Assembly: GCA_006386115.1 (NCBI GenBank)
Contig: VFIW01000041.1
Span: forward strand, 124,001-188,000
DNA from: Globisporangium splendens
Lineage: Eukaryota; Oomycota; Peronosporomycetes; Pythiales; Pythiaceae
Direction of reading: 5' to 3'
Length of the DNA: 64,000 bases
Below, one piece after another: positions 52,159-61,648 of this stretch. The notes beneath the pieces were generated by a model, which searched no databases, was not told the DNA's origin, and saw nothing but the letters and a program-made list of their open reading frames with translations. Each line of letters starts with the position of its first letter. Positions within the stretch are counted from its first letter, which is position 1. The position numbers and the translations under genes were made by a program.

Positions 52159-54513
52159 CTAGTGCTCCAACGGCGCGACGCCTACGGACGCGAGCACGTC
52201 GGCATAGCTCTTGCCGGCCACGAGCTCCTTCTCGAGCTCGATGAGCTTGCCGACGCCGTCGATCATCGTCTGCACGAGCTCGACCTCGGATTTGCCTATT
52301 CTAGCCTTGTTGGAGATGTCCCACATGCCGCCGACGGCCGCCGAGTGCTCGCCCGCTGAGCCGCGCGGCTGCAGTCCGAAGGGTGCGCAGATGGCCTCGA
52401 GCGCATGTGGATCGGCGCCGAGCTTCTCGAGCTTCACGAACATGCTCGCACGCAGTCCGGTGCCCAGGTTCGAAGGGCACGTGCCGAGGAAGCCGTGGTG
52501 GTCGTTGTGCATGAACGCGTAGCCGTTGCGCTTGATGCTCTCCTCGACGGCTGTCACACCCTTGACCCAGCGCGCAAACACGGACACGATGTCGCCGCCG
52601 TCCTGCATGCTGATCACGCGCATGTGGTCCTCTTCGTTGCACCAAACCAGAAAAGTCTTGGCGTCGTTGTGGAAGATACCGCGGCCACTTGGCCAGTCGC
52701 GCGCCGCGCTCGCGCCTGTGAGCAGAGTTCCTCCGCCAGGCTTCTGGAAGAGAAAGTGGTCCTTCTGCAGCTGGTCTTCCTCTTCCTTCGTCATGTTGCT
52801 CAGCGGGTAGTACTTACCTTGGAGCTCGTCTATGAGCGATGACAGCGCCGTCGAGATCAGGTTCTCGACTTCAAGTCGCTCGGCGCGCGTCGTGCCTGGA
52901 GGCAGACTCAGGCCGCGGATGTTGCGTCCCGAGCGCACGCGCGTCGACTGCACGTACGCGTTGTCGATCTTCTCGGCGTTCTTGAGCTTGGACACGTCCA
53001 TGTCGGTCAGGTGTTTGTCCTCGGGCTTGAAGCCGTGCCAGCCTTCGATCACCGGGTCGAGGATGTCCTTGAACAGCATGTAGCACTCTTCGTCACCGGC
53101 GACGATACCCACGCCCAGGTGCGCGTTCTCAATGCCCGTCTGGATCGCCTGGTCCAGAGTGTACCCTTTGCTCGACTTGACGTCCTTGAGCTTGCTGTAG
53201 AGCTCCTTCGTGAGGCACTTGGCCATGAGCGAGCGGTGCTTGGGCGTGAACACCGGGTAGTTGTCCTCGCTCGACGGCAGCACGGCGATGCTCGAGTCCG
53301 AGGCCGGGACGGGCGGACCGGCGTCGATCACGACGGGTGGCACGGGCTCCGTTGGGATGAGCGCGTCGATGGACTCGCCCGCGATGAGCTTCTGCTCCAT
53401 GGCGATGAGCAACTTGACGCCGTTGATCATGGTCTGCACGAGCTCGGCCTCCGAGTGGCCGATGCGCTGCTTATTGGACACATCATACTCGCCACCGACG
53501 GATGCCGAGTGTTCGCCTGCAGAGCCGCGCGGCTGCAGATGCAACAGCGAGCAGATGTGCTCGAAGCGCTTGATGTCCTCGCTGAGCTTGGGCAGCTTGA
53601 TCATGACACTGGCGCGCAGCCCCGTGCCCAGATTCGAGGGACACGTGCCGATGAACCCGTGGTGGTCGTTGTACATGAACTCGCGGCCGTGAGCCTTGAT
53701 GCTCGCCTCGACGCTCTTGATGGCGCGGCAGAAGCGCTCGAACACGGCGCCGACGTCGCCGCCGTTCTGCATGCTGATCACGCGCATGTGGTCCTCCTCA
53801 TTGCACCAAACCAGGAACGACTTGGCGTCATTATGGAAGATGCCTCGGCCGCTGGGCCAGTCGCGCGCCGCTCCCGCGGCCTCGAGCAGCGTGCCGCCAC
53901 CGGGCTTCTGGAAGAGAAAGTGGTCGGCGATGAGCTTCTGCTCGTCCTCGGGCGTCATGCTCGCAAGCGGATAGAACGTACCCGCGAGGTCACCGTCCAT
54001 GCTCGCGAGTGCCATCTGCAGCAGGTTCATCACGTCTTTCCGGTGCGCGCGGTCCGTGGCCGGCGGCAGCGGCATGCCGCGGATGTTGCGGCCCGCACGG
54101 ATGCGCGTCGACACGATGAACTCGTCGGGCAGCTTGCCATCCACCACGTGCGTCGGGTCCATATCGCACTTGTGCACGGCGTCGGGCTTGAAGCCGTGCC
54201 AGCCCTCAATGACCGGGTCGAAGATATCCTTAAAGATATGGTACGACTCCTCGTCGCCGGCTGTGATGCCCACACCCAGATGCGGGTTGTCCACGCCCGT
54301 CTGCACGGCGCGGTCCAGCGTGTAGCCCGTAGACGTGCGCGCGTCCTTGAGCTTGGCGTACACGTCGCGCGTGAGGTGCTTGGCCATGAGCGATCGGTGC
54401 GCCGGCGTGAACTGCGGGAAGCCCGCGAGCTGCGCGTCGGTCGCCTGCGCGTTCTCGATCTTCTGTGCGAGCTTGTTGGGCGAAGATGGCGCCGGGGTAC
54501 TCTCGTCGGCCAT
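52159..54513 (-). CDS. Two-domain phosphagen kinase (creatine/taurocyamine kinase type)
   Basis: 784 aa from MADESTPAPSS at 54513. The frame is open to 54645, which would add 44 residues nearly free of acidic residues, possibly a mitochondrial presequence. Two full phosphagen kinase units in tandem (about 30-365 and 415-770) each have the N-terminal domain (FTPAHRSLMAKHLT / FTPKHRSLMAKCLT), the substrate loop region, STRIRAGRNIRG / STRVRSGRNIRG, the NEEDHMR acid loop and the reactive-cysteine box GTCPSNLGTGLRA. Both sites look intact. The cysteine box is of the creatine kinase branch. Phytophthora enzymes of this type have been reported as taurocyamine kinases (from memory). They buffer ATP. 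Intronless. Confidence 0.93.
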   Translation of the reverse strand: MADESTPAPSSPNKLAQKIENAQATDAQLAGFPQFTPAHRSLMAKHLTRDVYAKLKDARTSTGYTLDRAVQTGVDNPHLGVGITAGDEESYHIFKDIFDPVIEGWHGFKPDAVHKCDMDPTHVVDGKLPDEFIVSTRIRAGRNIRGMPLPPATDRAHRKDVMNLLQMALASMDGDLAGTFYPLASMTPEDEQKLIADHFLFQKPGGGTLLEAAGAARDWPSGRGIFHNDAKSFLVWCNEEDHMRVISMQNGGDVGAVFERFCRAIKSVEASIKAHGREFMYNDHHGFIGTCPSNLGTGLRASVMIKLPKLSEDIKRFEHICSLLHLQPRGSAGEHSASVGGEYDVSNKQRIGHSEAELVQTMINGVKLLIAMEQKLIAGESIDALIPTEPVPPVVIDAGPPVPASDSSIAVLPSSEDNYPVFTPKHRSLMAKCLTKELYSKLKDVKSSKGYTLDQAIQTGIENAHLGVGIVAGDEECYMLFKDILDPVIEGWHGFKPEDKHLTDMDVSKLKNAEKIDNAYVQSTRVRSGRNIRGLSLPPGTTRAERLEVENLISTALSSLIDELQGKYYPLSNMTKEEEDQLQKDHFLFQKPGGGTLLTGASAARDWPSGRGIFHNDAKTFLVWCNEEDHMRVISMQDGGDIVSVFARWVKGVTAVEESIKRNGYAFMHNDHHGFLGTCPSNLGTGLRASMFVKLEKLGADPHALEAICAPFGLQPRGSAGEHSAAVGGMWDISNKARIGKSEVELVQTMIDGVGKLIELEKELVAGKSYADVLASVGVAPLEH

Positions 54514-55108
54514 GGTGAGAAAGACGGGTGGTTTGCGGGCTTTGCACGTGTAGAGGGTTACGCCTTCTTGCAGGAACTGGAAGGTGCTGGTTTGTTGTCT
54601 TGCGGCTTGCAAACAAGATGTGAAAAGCGCAAGTGTGTGTGTCAAGTGAGGCGAATGCGAGCCGTTACATGGAGCAGCGACAAAGAGGCGCCATGACCTG
54701 TGAGAGTTGATGCGATGCTGAACCGGAAGTTGAAGTTGCTGAGAGGAGAAGGTGGGTGAGACCTGTGAGAAATTATGATGCGAGGTTTTTATGCAGCAAG
54801 TGTGTGGGCTGTTTCTGGTCGGGCTTTTGCAAAAAATAGAATGCGTGTTGTTTGTGTGGCAAGTGCTTATTTGTTGTTGCGTGTGTTGTTGCTGGGGGGG
54901 GAGTTATGCATTCGTCCGAGTTTTCAACGATAACATCAAAGTGGTGCAAGTCTATTTTTAGGATGTTGACCAAATTAGCAGCAGTGGTTTCCATAAAGTG
55001 TGCGTGTTTTTGCTTTTGCTGATGGGTTATTTTAGGCTGTCGAGTGACTTTTCTCTCCCACCGACTTCAAAGGGTTCAACAGCCTGAGTCAATTGTTTAC
55101 TGAGGAGT
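54514..55108. other. Intergenic region
   Basis: 5' flank of the phosphagen kinase gene. Nothing else recognised. A g8 run lies near 54894-54901. Confidence 0.5.
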
Positions 55109-55627
55109 ATGGCAACAAGTGCCGCTCCGAAGAAGAAGAAAAGCAAAGGCATGAGTTGGCGCAAATGCCTTTGTATGTTTTCATGTTTGCGAGTCTGCAA
55201 TTGTTGCAAGTGCTCACTTTTTGCTCGTGTTGGTGTGTAGAATCGGCATGTGCACATAACCGAGCGCAAACGGGCAAGTGGGTACACATATTTCATGCAA
55301 CGTAACCCAAGTCAAGCGTCCGTGCTAATGGAAATCTGCTGCTCTTCCTCGTTTTCTTCAATTTGCAGTATTTGACGCACGACGTCCCGTCCGTGAACAC
55401 TGTCGTGGAAGAAGACAAGCTGCAGAAAAAGCTCGCATTGGCGCAATCGCAGCACAACTGGAAGCTCGAGGCGCAGGCGCTGATGCGACTGGGCAGCTCA
55501 TGAAGTGGAAGGGGCTCATGGACCAGGACGACGACTTCCTCGAGCAGTCCACCACGATCCTTCGCGACCACATGCTCGAAGACGATGAGGTCGAAGGAGA
55601 AGCAGGTTCAATTCCCATGTTGACCTG
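55109..55627 (+). pseudogene. Possible small two-exon gene with a frame break
   Basis: ATG at 55109 reads MATSAAPKKKKSKG. A donor gtatgt lies at about 55169. After ttgcag (55369) a GC-rich codon pattern encodes YLTHDVPSVNTVVEEDKL and LALAQSQHNWKLEAQALM, then hits a stop at 55501-55503. From about 55480 another frame takes over (MKWKGLMDQDDDFLEQST, then DHMLEDDEVEGEAGSIP) to a stop at 55627. A one-base frameshift or a wrong exon model would explain this. The family is unknown. Confidence 0.35.
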
Positions 55628-56092
55628 AAACAAAGGCAGCAAAACAACCATAACCTCTTGTGTAACCGTGCTGCAAAAAATCGTAACCCAAACAAACTTC
55701 AACTTTAAGAGTTGTGTAGGTTTTGGTATAGGTTGATCAGATGGAGTTTCTTCTAGGTCAACCTACATTTGTGGATCGAATGCAACAGCGATCACAGAAG
55801 TAGGTGCACACTCTGTTTAAATAAGTGTATCATAGTTGATTTTGTTATTCTTTGATTCAAGAAATTGCATCGCGCACTCATTTGTGTTCGCACGATTGTT
55901 TCTGGTGTTAAATCCGCCAATTGCATCTCGCAACAATTCATGCCACTCATTGATTGGTAGGTTCAGGTGTTGTATATCATGTATGAAAGTGCACAAATAC
56001 CTTAACTCAGTGCTCTTCTTGTGGTTCGAAATTTGAAAGCATTTTTCCCTCTAAAAGTCCCAGTTAGGCGGCAACAACAAAGACGAGAAGCC
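55628..56092. other. Intergenic region
   Basis: AT-rich 5' flank of the next gene. A short repeat aggtcaacct / aggttgatc occurs near 55729-55765. No gene seen. Confidence 0.45.
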
Positions 56093-58246
56093 ATGACTGC
56101 GAAGCGCGCGCGCGACGACGCGCAGGCGCTGGCCGCTGCCGTCGCGACACCAGGCAGCAGCAGTGGCAACTCTACAACAACAGACAAGCGGGTGGGCGGC
56201 TCCGTCGCAGCCCCGTTGTCATCTTCGTCCAAAGAGCCGCAGACTGGCGACCGCAATGTGATGGACGGTGACGCCGTGACATCCCCATCTTCACGGTTGG
56301 CGAAACGGCGACGAAGCAACAGCGACGGCAATTACGAAGCAAATGACAATGAGCCTGCAAGCCATCGACAGAGCGTCGCGTCGAGTACTGGCGGCAGCGA
56401 GGACGGCGGCGCGTCGTTGCAGCAGGAGACGCTGCGCATCAGCAACGAGCTGCTGCGCGCGGAGAACCAGCACTTGCAGGAGGATATTGCGACACTCACA
56501 ACCGCGAAATCCAAGCTGGAGGCGCAGGTGACAACCAGTGCGAAGCGTATTCGGGATCTGGAAGCTGATGTCGCGCGCTTGTACCGCGGACGCAAGAAAG
56601 ACGCGCAGGAGATGCAGCGCGAGCACGACCTCGCGATTGAAAAACTACAGCAGCAGCTCAACGAAGCCACCAGGCAGCAAAAGGATGTGGAAGCATCCTC
56701 TACAAAGCGAGACGCGCTGTTGCCCGTGGTGTCGGCGTCGACGGCCCAGGAAATGGACGCGTACCTGGCAACGTGTTTGCAGTGGCAGTCGAAATTGACG
56801 GGTTTGTCGGTCGAGTTGACAGAAAAAGTGGCGCGTATTAAAGAGGACGAAGTGCAGTCGGTGCTGTGCGAACTGGTTGCCAAGGTGGAGATGTCGGAGC
56901 GCGAACAGGACGTGCGTGAGCGCGAGCACGAGGTCCAAGCGCTGCGCGTCTCCATGCAGCAGCAGCAACATGATGTGCAGCAAGTGGTACAGAGACTCCA
57001 GAGAGAGCGAGCGGAGACCGATGCGTTCACGGCACTTGAGCGCCGCGTGCTTGAAGACCGCGTCGCGGAATTGGAAACCCAGTTGACGCAGATCACTTTC
57101 GAAAAAGACGAGGAAATCACGAGTCTGCGCGCCGAACGCGAACGAATCGATGCGGAACTCAAGCGAAAGAACAAAGAAGCAGACGAGTGGAGGCAGAAGT
57201 GTGAGCTCCAGGACAAGCAAACGACACGGTTGCAGGACGAGCTGCGGACGCTCAACAGTGAGATGCAGCGACTCGAGGAGCAGGTACAAAACTACCAAAA
57301 ACAAGAGGAGACACGAGCGTTCGAGGCGTTGGAGAAGCGCATATTGGAAGAGCGCATCGAGGAGCTCGAAAGCCAGCTTCGAACGGTGGAATCGAAGCAA
57401 GAAGCGGAGCACGAGGCGATGCGCAACGCGCTCGAGACGGAGAAACAGGCGCTGACCGAGAGCCTCGAAGCCGTGCAGCTGGAATTGAGCGTTGCCGCAG
57501 CGGAAGCGACAGTGAAAAAGAACGAGGTTGCGAGGCTGCTGAACGACAAGATGGAGCTCAAGAAGCAAATGAAAGCGTTTGCGGCAGATTGGAGGAAACT
57601 CGCGAGCCAATTGGAAGAGTGCAAAGCGCAGTGCGGCGAGCAGCAAGCATATGCAGCACAGCTGAAGGAAGCGGTAGCCACCTTACAGCAAGTAAATGAA
57701 ACGCTGCGTGGGGGAGGAGAAACTGCCGACAAGGTCGCGAACGACGAGATCGCGCAATTGCAGCAGCAGAATGAAGCTTTGAAGGAGAAAGAGCGCGCTT
57801 TAGCGCGAGAGGGTGCTCAGAAAGAGGAGAAAATCCAGCATCTCGTCGCCAAGGAGCAGGAAACCGAGCAACGCATGGCAACAGAGATTGCTCGATTGCA
57901 ATCGCAAAACCAGCAACTGATCTCTGACCTTGAAGCCAAGCGATCGAATGATGACCAAGTTCACGATTCGCCAACAGCTACGGATGAGACGGAGTTAGTC
58001 GCACGCCTCACTCACGAAAAGCGAGCCATCCAGGAATTCTTTCGCTGCTATTTTGAAGCCGCCGAGACGAAATGCCGCGAGCTGATGCAACAGCTTTCGC
58101 AGCAGCAAGCGCAAAGTGCGCTGCATCGGCAACAAGCGCAGGATTCGTGCCAGACGCTGCGCATGTGCACGCAAGTGGACTCGTGCGACGAGTCTGTGCG
58201 CAATTCCATCTTAGACGTGGTTTCCACTTTGGAGCGCATCTCATGA
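56093..58246 (+). CDS. Long coiled-coil protein, unknown
   Basis: 717 aa, single exon, start MTAKRARDDAQALAAAV. Residues 1-115 are disordered and contain a basic patch (LAKRRRSNSD) that could be a nuclear localisation signal. From about residue 120 to 690 the protein is almost continuous coiled coil (ENQHLQEDIATLTTAKSKLE, LERRVLEDRVAELETQL). Two blocks are alike: TDAFTALERRVLEDRVAELE (about 57020) and TRAFEALEKRILEERIEELE (about 57308), an internal duplication with a 96-codon period. The end has several cysteines. No motor or enzyme domain. The stop is 81 bp from the stop of the convergent channel gene. Confidence 0.85.
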   Translation: MTAKRARDDAQALAAAVATPGSSSGNSTTTDKRVGGSVAAPLSSSSKEPQTGDRNVMDGDAVTSPSSRLAKRRRSNSDGNYEANDNEPASHRQSVASSTGGSEDGGASLQQETLRISNELLRAENQHLQEDIATLTTAKSKLEAQVTTSAKRIRDLEADVARLYRGRKKDAQEMQREHDLAIEKLQQQLNEATRQQKDVEASSTKRDALLPVVSASTAQEMDAYLATCLQWQSKLTGLSVELTEKVARIKEDEVQSVLCELVAKVEMSEREQDVREREHEVQALRVSMQQQQHDVQQVVQRLQRERAETDAFTALERRVLEDRVAELETQLTQITFEKDEEITSLRAERERIDAELKRKNKEADEWRQKCELQDKQTTRLQDELRTLNSEMQRLEEQVQNYQKQEETRAFEALEKRILEERIEELESQLRTVESKQEAEHEAMRNALETEKQALTESLEAVQLELSVAAAEATVKKNEVARLLNDKMELKKQMKAFAADWRKLASQLEECKAQCGEQQAYAAQLKEAVATLQQVNETLRGGGETADKVANDEIAQLQQQNEALKEKERALAREGAQKEEKIQHLVAKEQETEQRMATEIARLQSQNQQLISDLEAKRSNDDQVHDSPTATDETELVARLTHEKRAIQEFFRCYFEAAETKCRELMQQLSQQQAQSALHRQQAQDSCQTLRMCTQVDSCDESVRNSILDVVSTLERIS

Positions 58247-58326
58247 GTCTGGATGGATGGATTTGATCGTTTGAGACGCCAAGCATTACGCAAAAGCACA
58301 TGAGTGGGAGAAAAACAAAAGGTAAT

Positions 58327-61300
58327 TTAACATGGTGACGTTTGTATGACGATTGACTTTCGCTGTTTCGACCAGGTTTTCTTCCTTTTAGTGACCAAAC
58401 AAGGCTTGAATGCGTTCTCGACCGCATCCACTTGGTGCTCCAGCATGTCCAGGTTCGTCTTCGACTCTTGGTGGCTTTCCGCGATCCAGGCGCTCAGCTC
58501 CTGCGCGCGCCAATGCGCCATCGCGCTCATCTTGAGCGCTTCCATGGTGTCGTACGTCTCCTTCGGCTTCTGGAGCTTGCGGAGGACCTTGAACTGATGC
58601 GCAAGCGAAAAGAGATGACGATCGGCTCGAAGATTGGCTTTGTCGCTGTCACCGCCGGATTTGTGATGCAACTGGTACCGTTGCCATGCGGTCGCGATCA
58701 GCTCTGCACTCGTCGTCCACATTTTCTTTTGCCATGCGACACGCTCCATGGTGGCAACGACGTGGTGCTCGACTTTGGATCCCTTGACGGCGTCAAGGAA
58801 GACCGACGTGATGAGCGACATCAAGATCGCGCCGCCAACGACAGCGCCAAGGAAAATGGACACGCGGCCGTACGCTGTCATGGGGTACGCATCGCCGTAC
58901 CCGACGGTCGACATGGTCACGATTGCGAGCCACAGCGAGTGCTCCTCATTGTCCAAAAGTGACGGAAACGGGCGCTCAAAGATGGATACAGCGGCCGCGG
59001 TGCCAGCCCAGAAACACAGGAAAAGCACGACCAAGAGCTCCTTTGGCGCGAGTTTGAACGCGATCTTGAAGCTCCAGGAAAGCGAATCCAGCGGCACGTC
59101 CTGGAACACGCCGCTCACGACCAGCAGCGGCTGATCGGCAGCCACTACTTTCTGTTGCAGTCGATTGCGGATGATGCGAAGGAACCAGTACAAACGCACG
59201 AGTACGACCATGTTGATGATCTCGAGCGGGTACGTGTACTTGAGTTCGCACGTGTGGTGCGTCGCGTCTGACATAGTCATGCGGCGAGGACACGTTGACA
59301 ACTCCAGAGTCGAAAATCGGGGCAGCTCATACCGCGTTTCCTGCAAGCTCAAGTCGGCGTGGAGAAACGGAGGCAGACAGATGCTACACAGTACCAGTTC
59401 GACCAGAAAGGGAACCAGCAACCGGCGAGGAGAGTGCCAGAGTGAGGCATTAACGCTTGAGATGTTGCGTGGTGGAGGAAGCTCGTTGCGGAGCACAAGG
59501 AGCTGCAGCTTAACGCGGTACCGTCGATGCAGTTGGTACACGAGCGCGCACGTGAGTCCAAGCAGCACGACGCCGTAGGCTTCCCCGGGAAACTGAAGCG
59601 GCAGAAACACCACATCATCGTCGTCGTCGTCATCAACAGCAGCGTCGTCTTGGACAGTCGACTTGTGCGATCGCCAGATACTTCGGAACTGCAGCACGAC
59701 GGCCGCCACGGATAACGCGGCGAGGATGATGCAGTTCGTGTCGATGTGCGCTCGCAACGTGTACAATTCGCGCAGCCGCGTCTGTTTCGCCAGCGTCTGC
59801 TTTGTCGAAGACGGCAGCGTCGCATTGACTGTGCTCGAATTTTCCATCGCACCATGCTGGTGTGGACGGACTTGCCGCAATTTGACGCGCTCGTGTCGCC
59901 AGATCCACAGGATTGTCAGGAGCGTGAACAGGATCAACGCGCACGCCGGGACGCGCTCCCAGACAGACCACGCAAAGTACCGACTGATAGAGCCCTGCTG
60001 CAACAGCAGCTTCATCTCGCTGGAGTTCTGCAGAGCCTCGAGTGGAATGCTGCTGTTGCTGCTCCCCATGACAAGCAGCGGGAATACGCGATGCGTTATG
60101 GAGTCCACATACTGATCGTAAGCAGCAGGTGTGTACGTGACGAGCTGCACAAAGTGGCACAGCTCGACAGGCAGCAGCATGGCGAGTACGATAAAGTACG
60201 GCACCCCGGCACTCGTGAACGATGTGAGACTGCGTTCTCCTCCGATGGACACAGTGTCCTTCCAGAGTCCAAAGATGTGGACGCCCTTGGGATTTGAACC
60301 ATTCACTGGGAACCCGTAGTCCTGCACGATCCAGAGGAGATCGAGCGACACGACGACGCCACCCAGCAGCATGTTCCAGGACTCGTTGCTAAACCACGGC
60401 TGCAGCGCCTCTGCGGTGTTTCCACTGAGGTTCAGCGCGAGCCACGCGCGCTGCAGCCATTCAAAGCCATTCAGGTGCACACCAAGCACGAATACCTGCG
60501 CGACGAACGACCAGCACACGAGGATGCGCACCACGGGGTACGTGACGTACGCGCGGCGCACTCTGACGAACCAATTGGCGTACACGTGTCGCGCATAGTG
60601 CGTATCCTGAAGCAGCACGTCGAGCGTGAGCAGCAGCTTCAGCGCACTCAGCGTCATCAGCACTTGGTACACGAGCGCCTGGACTTTCCACTGCGCCATG
60701 TTCGTGGCTGCACTGCCTTTGCCAAAGAGACGCGCCTCCATGGCGCTGTCCTGGACGATCCAATGCACGAATTCCGCGACTATGGACCAGAGAAACGGGA
60801 ACGAGAGCGCGACAAACGTCCACGAGCCATGGGATTTTTGACTTGCGCCGTTCGTCTGGAGCTGCGCGCGCGTCGTGGCCCCGTGGGCATCCAGTGTCGT
60901 CGGTGTGTGTGTCACCAGCAGCAGATTCTCTTTTAATGGATACGCAGCAGTGTGTCCATAACGACGTTGTTGCCGGTACCAATGCGGTGCAACCCACTTG
61001 CGGAACACGACGAACCGCAGCAGCAGCACGAGAAGCACTGCGAGCGCGCTATGCACCAGCGCCTTCTCCCACGTGAGCTGCGAGCACCACACGGCGGCCC
61101 ATTTGCCGTAGACAGGGAATCGCGCAGGCGCATGAAGCGAACTCGCCAGTGGCGAACTCGCGCAGAGGAAGAACGTGACGACGAAATGCGCCGCGCAATT
61201 GAGCAGACGCAGCGCCGGATGCCGCAGCGACGCGCTCGTGGTCGTCCACGAGGTCTCCAGGTACACTGCCGGCGATGGCGACGACGTGTCGCTGCCACTG

Positions 61301-61347
61301 GCAGTAGGAAGCGGTGCATCATGCGTTGGCGTCTCCTCCTGCAGCAT
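58327..61347 (-). CDS. Potassium channel with extended N-terminal membrane region
   Basis: 1006 aa from MLQEETPTHDAPLP at 61347 (the frame is open to 61464). The selectivity filter is TMSTVGYGDAYP (about residue 810), preceded by FLCFWAGTAAAVSIFE and followed by VVGGAILMSLITSVFLDAV: a classic pore helix and S6 pair. After S6, a basic helical segment (ERVAWQKKMW, LIATAWQRYQLHH) resembles the calmodulin-binding region of SK-type channels. Upstream I count about eleven more hydrophobic helices (for example ALAVLLVLLLRFVVF, VPYFIVLAMLLPVEL, CALILFTLLTILWIW), twice the five expected for a six-helix channel. No cyclic-nucleotide domain. K+ conduction is well supported; gating is unknown. Confidence 0.88.
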   Translation of the reverse strand: MLQEETPTHDAPLPTASGSDTSSPSPAVYLETSWTTTSASLRHPALRLLNCAAHFVVTFFLCASSPLASSLHAPARFPVYGKWAAVWCSQLTWEKALVHSALAVLLVLLLRFVVFRKWVAPHWYRQQRRYGHTAAYPLKENLLLVTHTPTTLDAHGATTRAQLQTNGASQKSHGSWTFVALSFPFLWSIVAEFVHWIVQDSAMEARLFGKGSAATNMAQWKVQALVYQVLMTLSALKLLLTLDVLLQDTHYARHVYANWFVRVRRAYVTYPVVRILVCWSFVAQVFVLGVHLNGFEWLQRAWLALNLSGNTAEALQPWFSNESWNMLLGGVVVSLDLLWIVQDYGFPVNGSNPKGVHIFGLWKDTVSIGGERSLTSFTSAGVPYFIVLAMLLPVELCHFVQLVTYTPAAYDQYVDSITHRVFPLLVMGSSNSSIPLEALQNSSEMKLLLQQGSISRYFAWSVWERVPACALILFTLLTILWIWRHERVKLRQVRPHQHGAMENSSTVNATLPSSTKQTLAKQTRLRELYTLRAHIDTNCIILAALSVAAVVLQFRSIWRSHKSTVQDDAAVDDDDDDDVVFLPLQFPGEAYGVVLLGLTCALVYQLHRRYRVKLQLLVLRNELPPPRNISSVNASLWHSPRRLLVPFLVELVLCSICLPPFLHADLSLQETRYELPRFSTLELSTCPRRMTMSDATHHTCELKYTYPLEIINMVVLVRLYWFLRIIRNRLQQKVVAADQPLLVVSGVFQDVPLDSLSWSFKIAFKLAPKELLVVLFLCFWAGTAAAVSIFERPFPSLLDNEEHSLWLAIVTMSTVGYGDAYPMTAYGRVSIFLGAVVGGAILMSLITSVFLDAVKGSKVEHHVVATMERVAWQKKMWTTSAELIATAWQRYQLHHKSGGDSDKANLRADRHLFSLAHQFKVLRKLQKPKETYDTMEALKMSAMAHWRAQELSAWIAESHQESKTNLDMLEHQVDAVENAFKPCLVTKRKKTWSKQRKSIVIQTSPC

Positions 61348-61540
61348 GTTGGGCGTGGAGCACTTGTAGCTTCTGAGTTGATAAGTTTGGTGTGTGGGTT
61401 CAAAGAGTGACTCCGTTAAGTGCGGTTCAGTGAAGATGTCATTAAAGTGAGGTATAAAAAGCACGGTTACAGAGGGTTACGGTTATTGTTGGTGTCCGTT
61501 TGGGTTACACGTCCATCCTGTCTTCCCAACCTACAAAATC

Positions 61541-61550
61541 TATATAAAAG
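61541..61550 (+). promoter_or_regulatory. TATA-like element upstream of SWEET gene
   Basis: tatataaaag lies 99-108 bp before the SWEET start codon. Position and sequence fit a TATA box, though many oomycete promoters lack one. A second tataaaaag occurs at 61452-61460. Confidence 0.35.
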
Positions 61551-61648
61551 CTCTCCAGGTTGAGTTCAGATCCGTCAGTATACAAACCCCAAGAGATGCG
61601 CCCCCTCTAATTGTCAAACTGCCGAGCAGACAATCGCCAAAGAACAAA

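Noticed and set aside
53011..54696. 561-codon open frame antisense to the phosphagen kinase
   Set aside because: Same effect of GC-rich codon usage; the composition is His/Arg/Val/Leu without motifs, and the sense frame has clear catalytic boxes.
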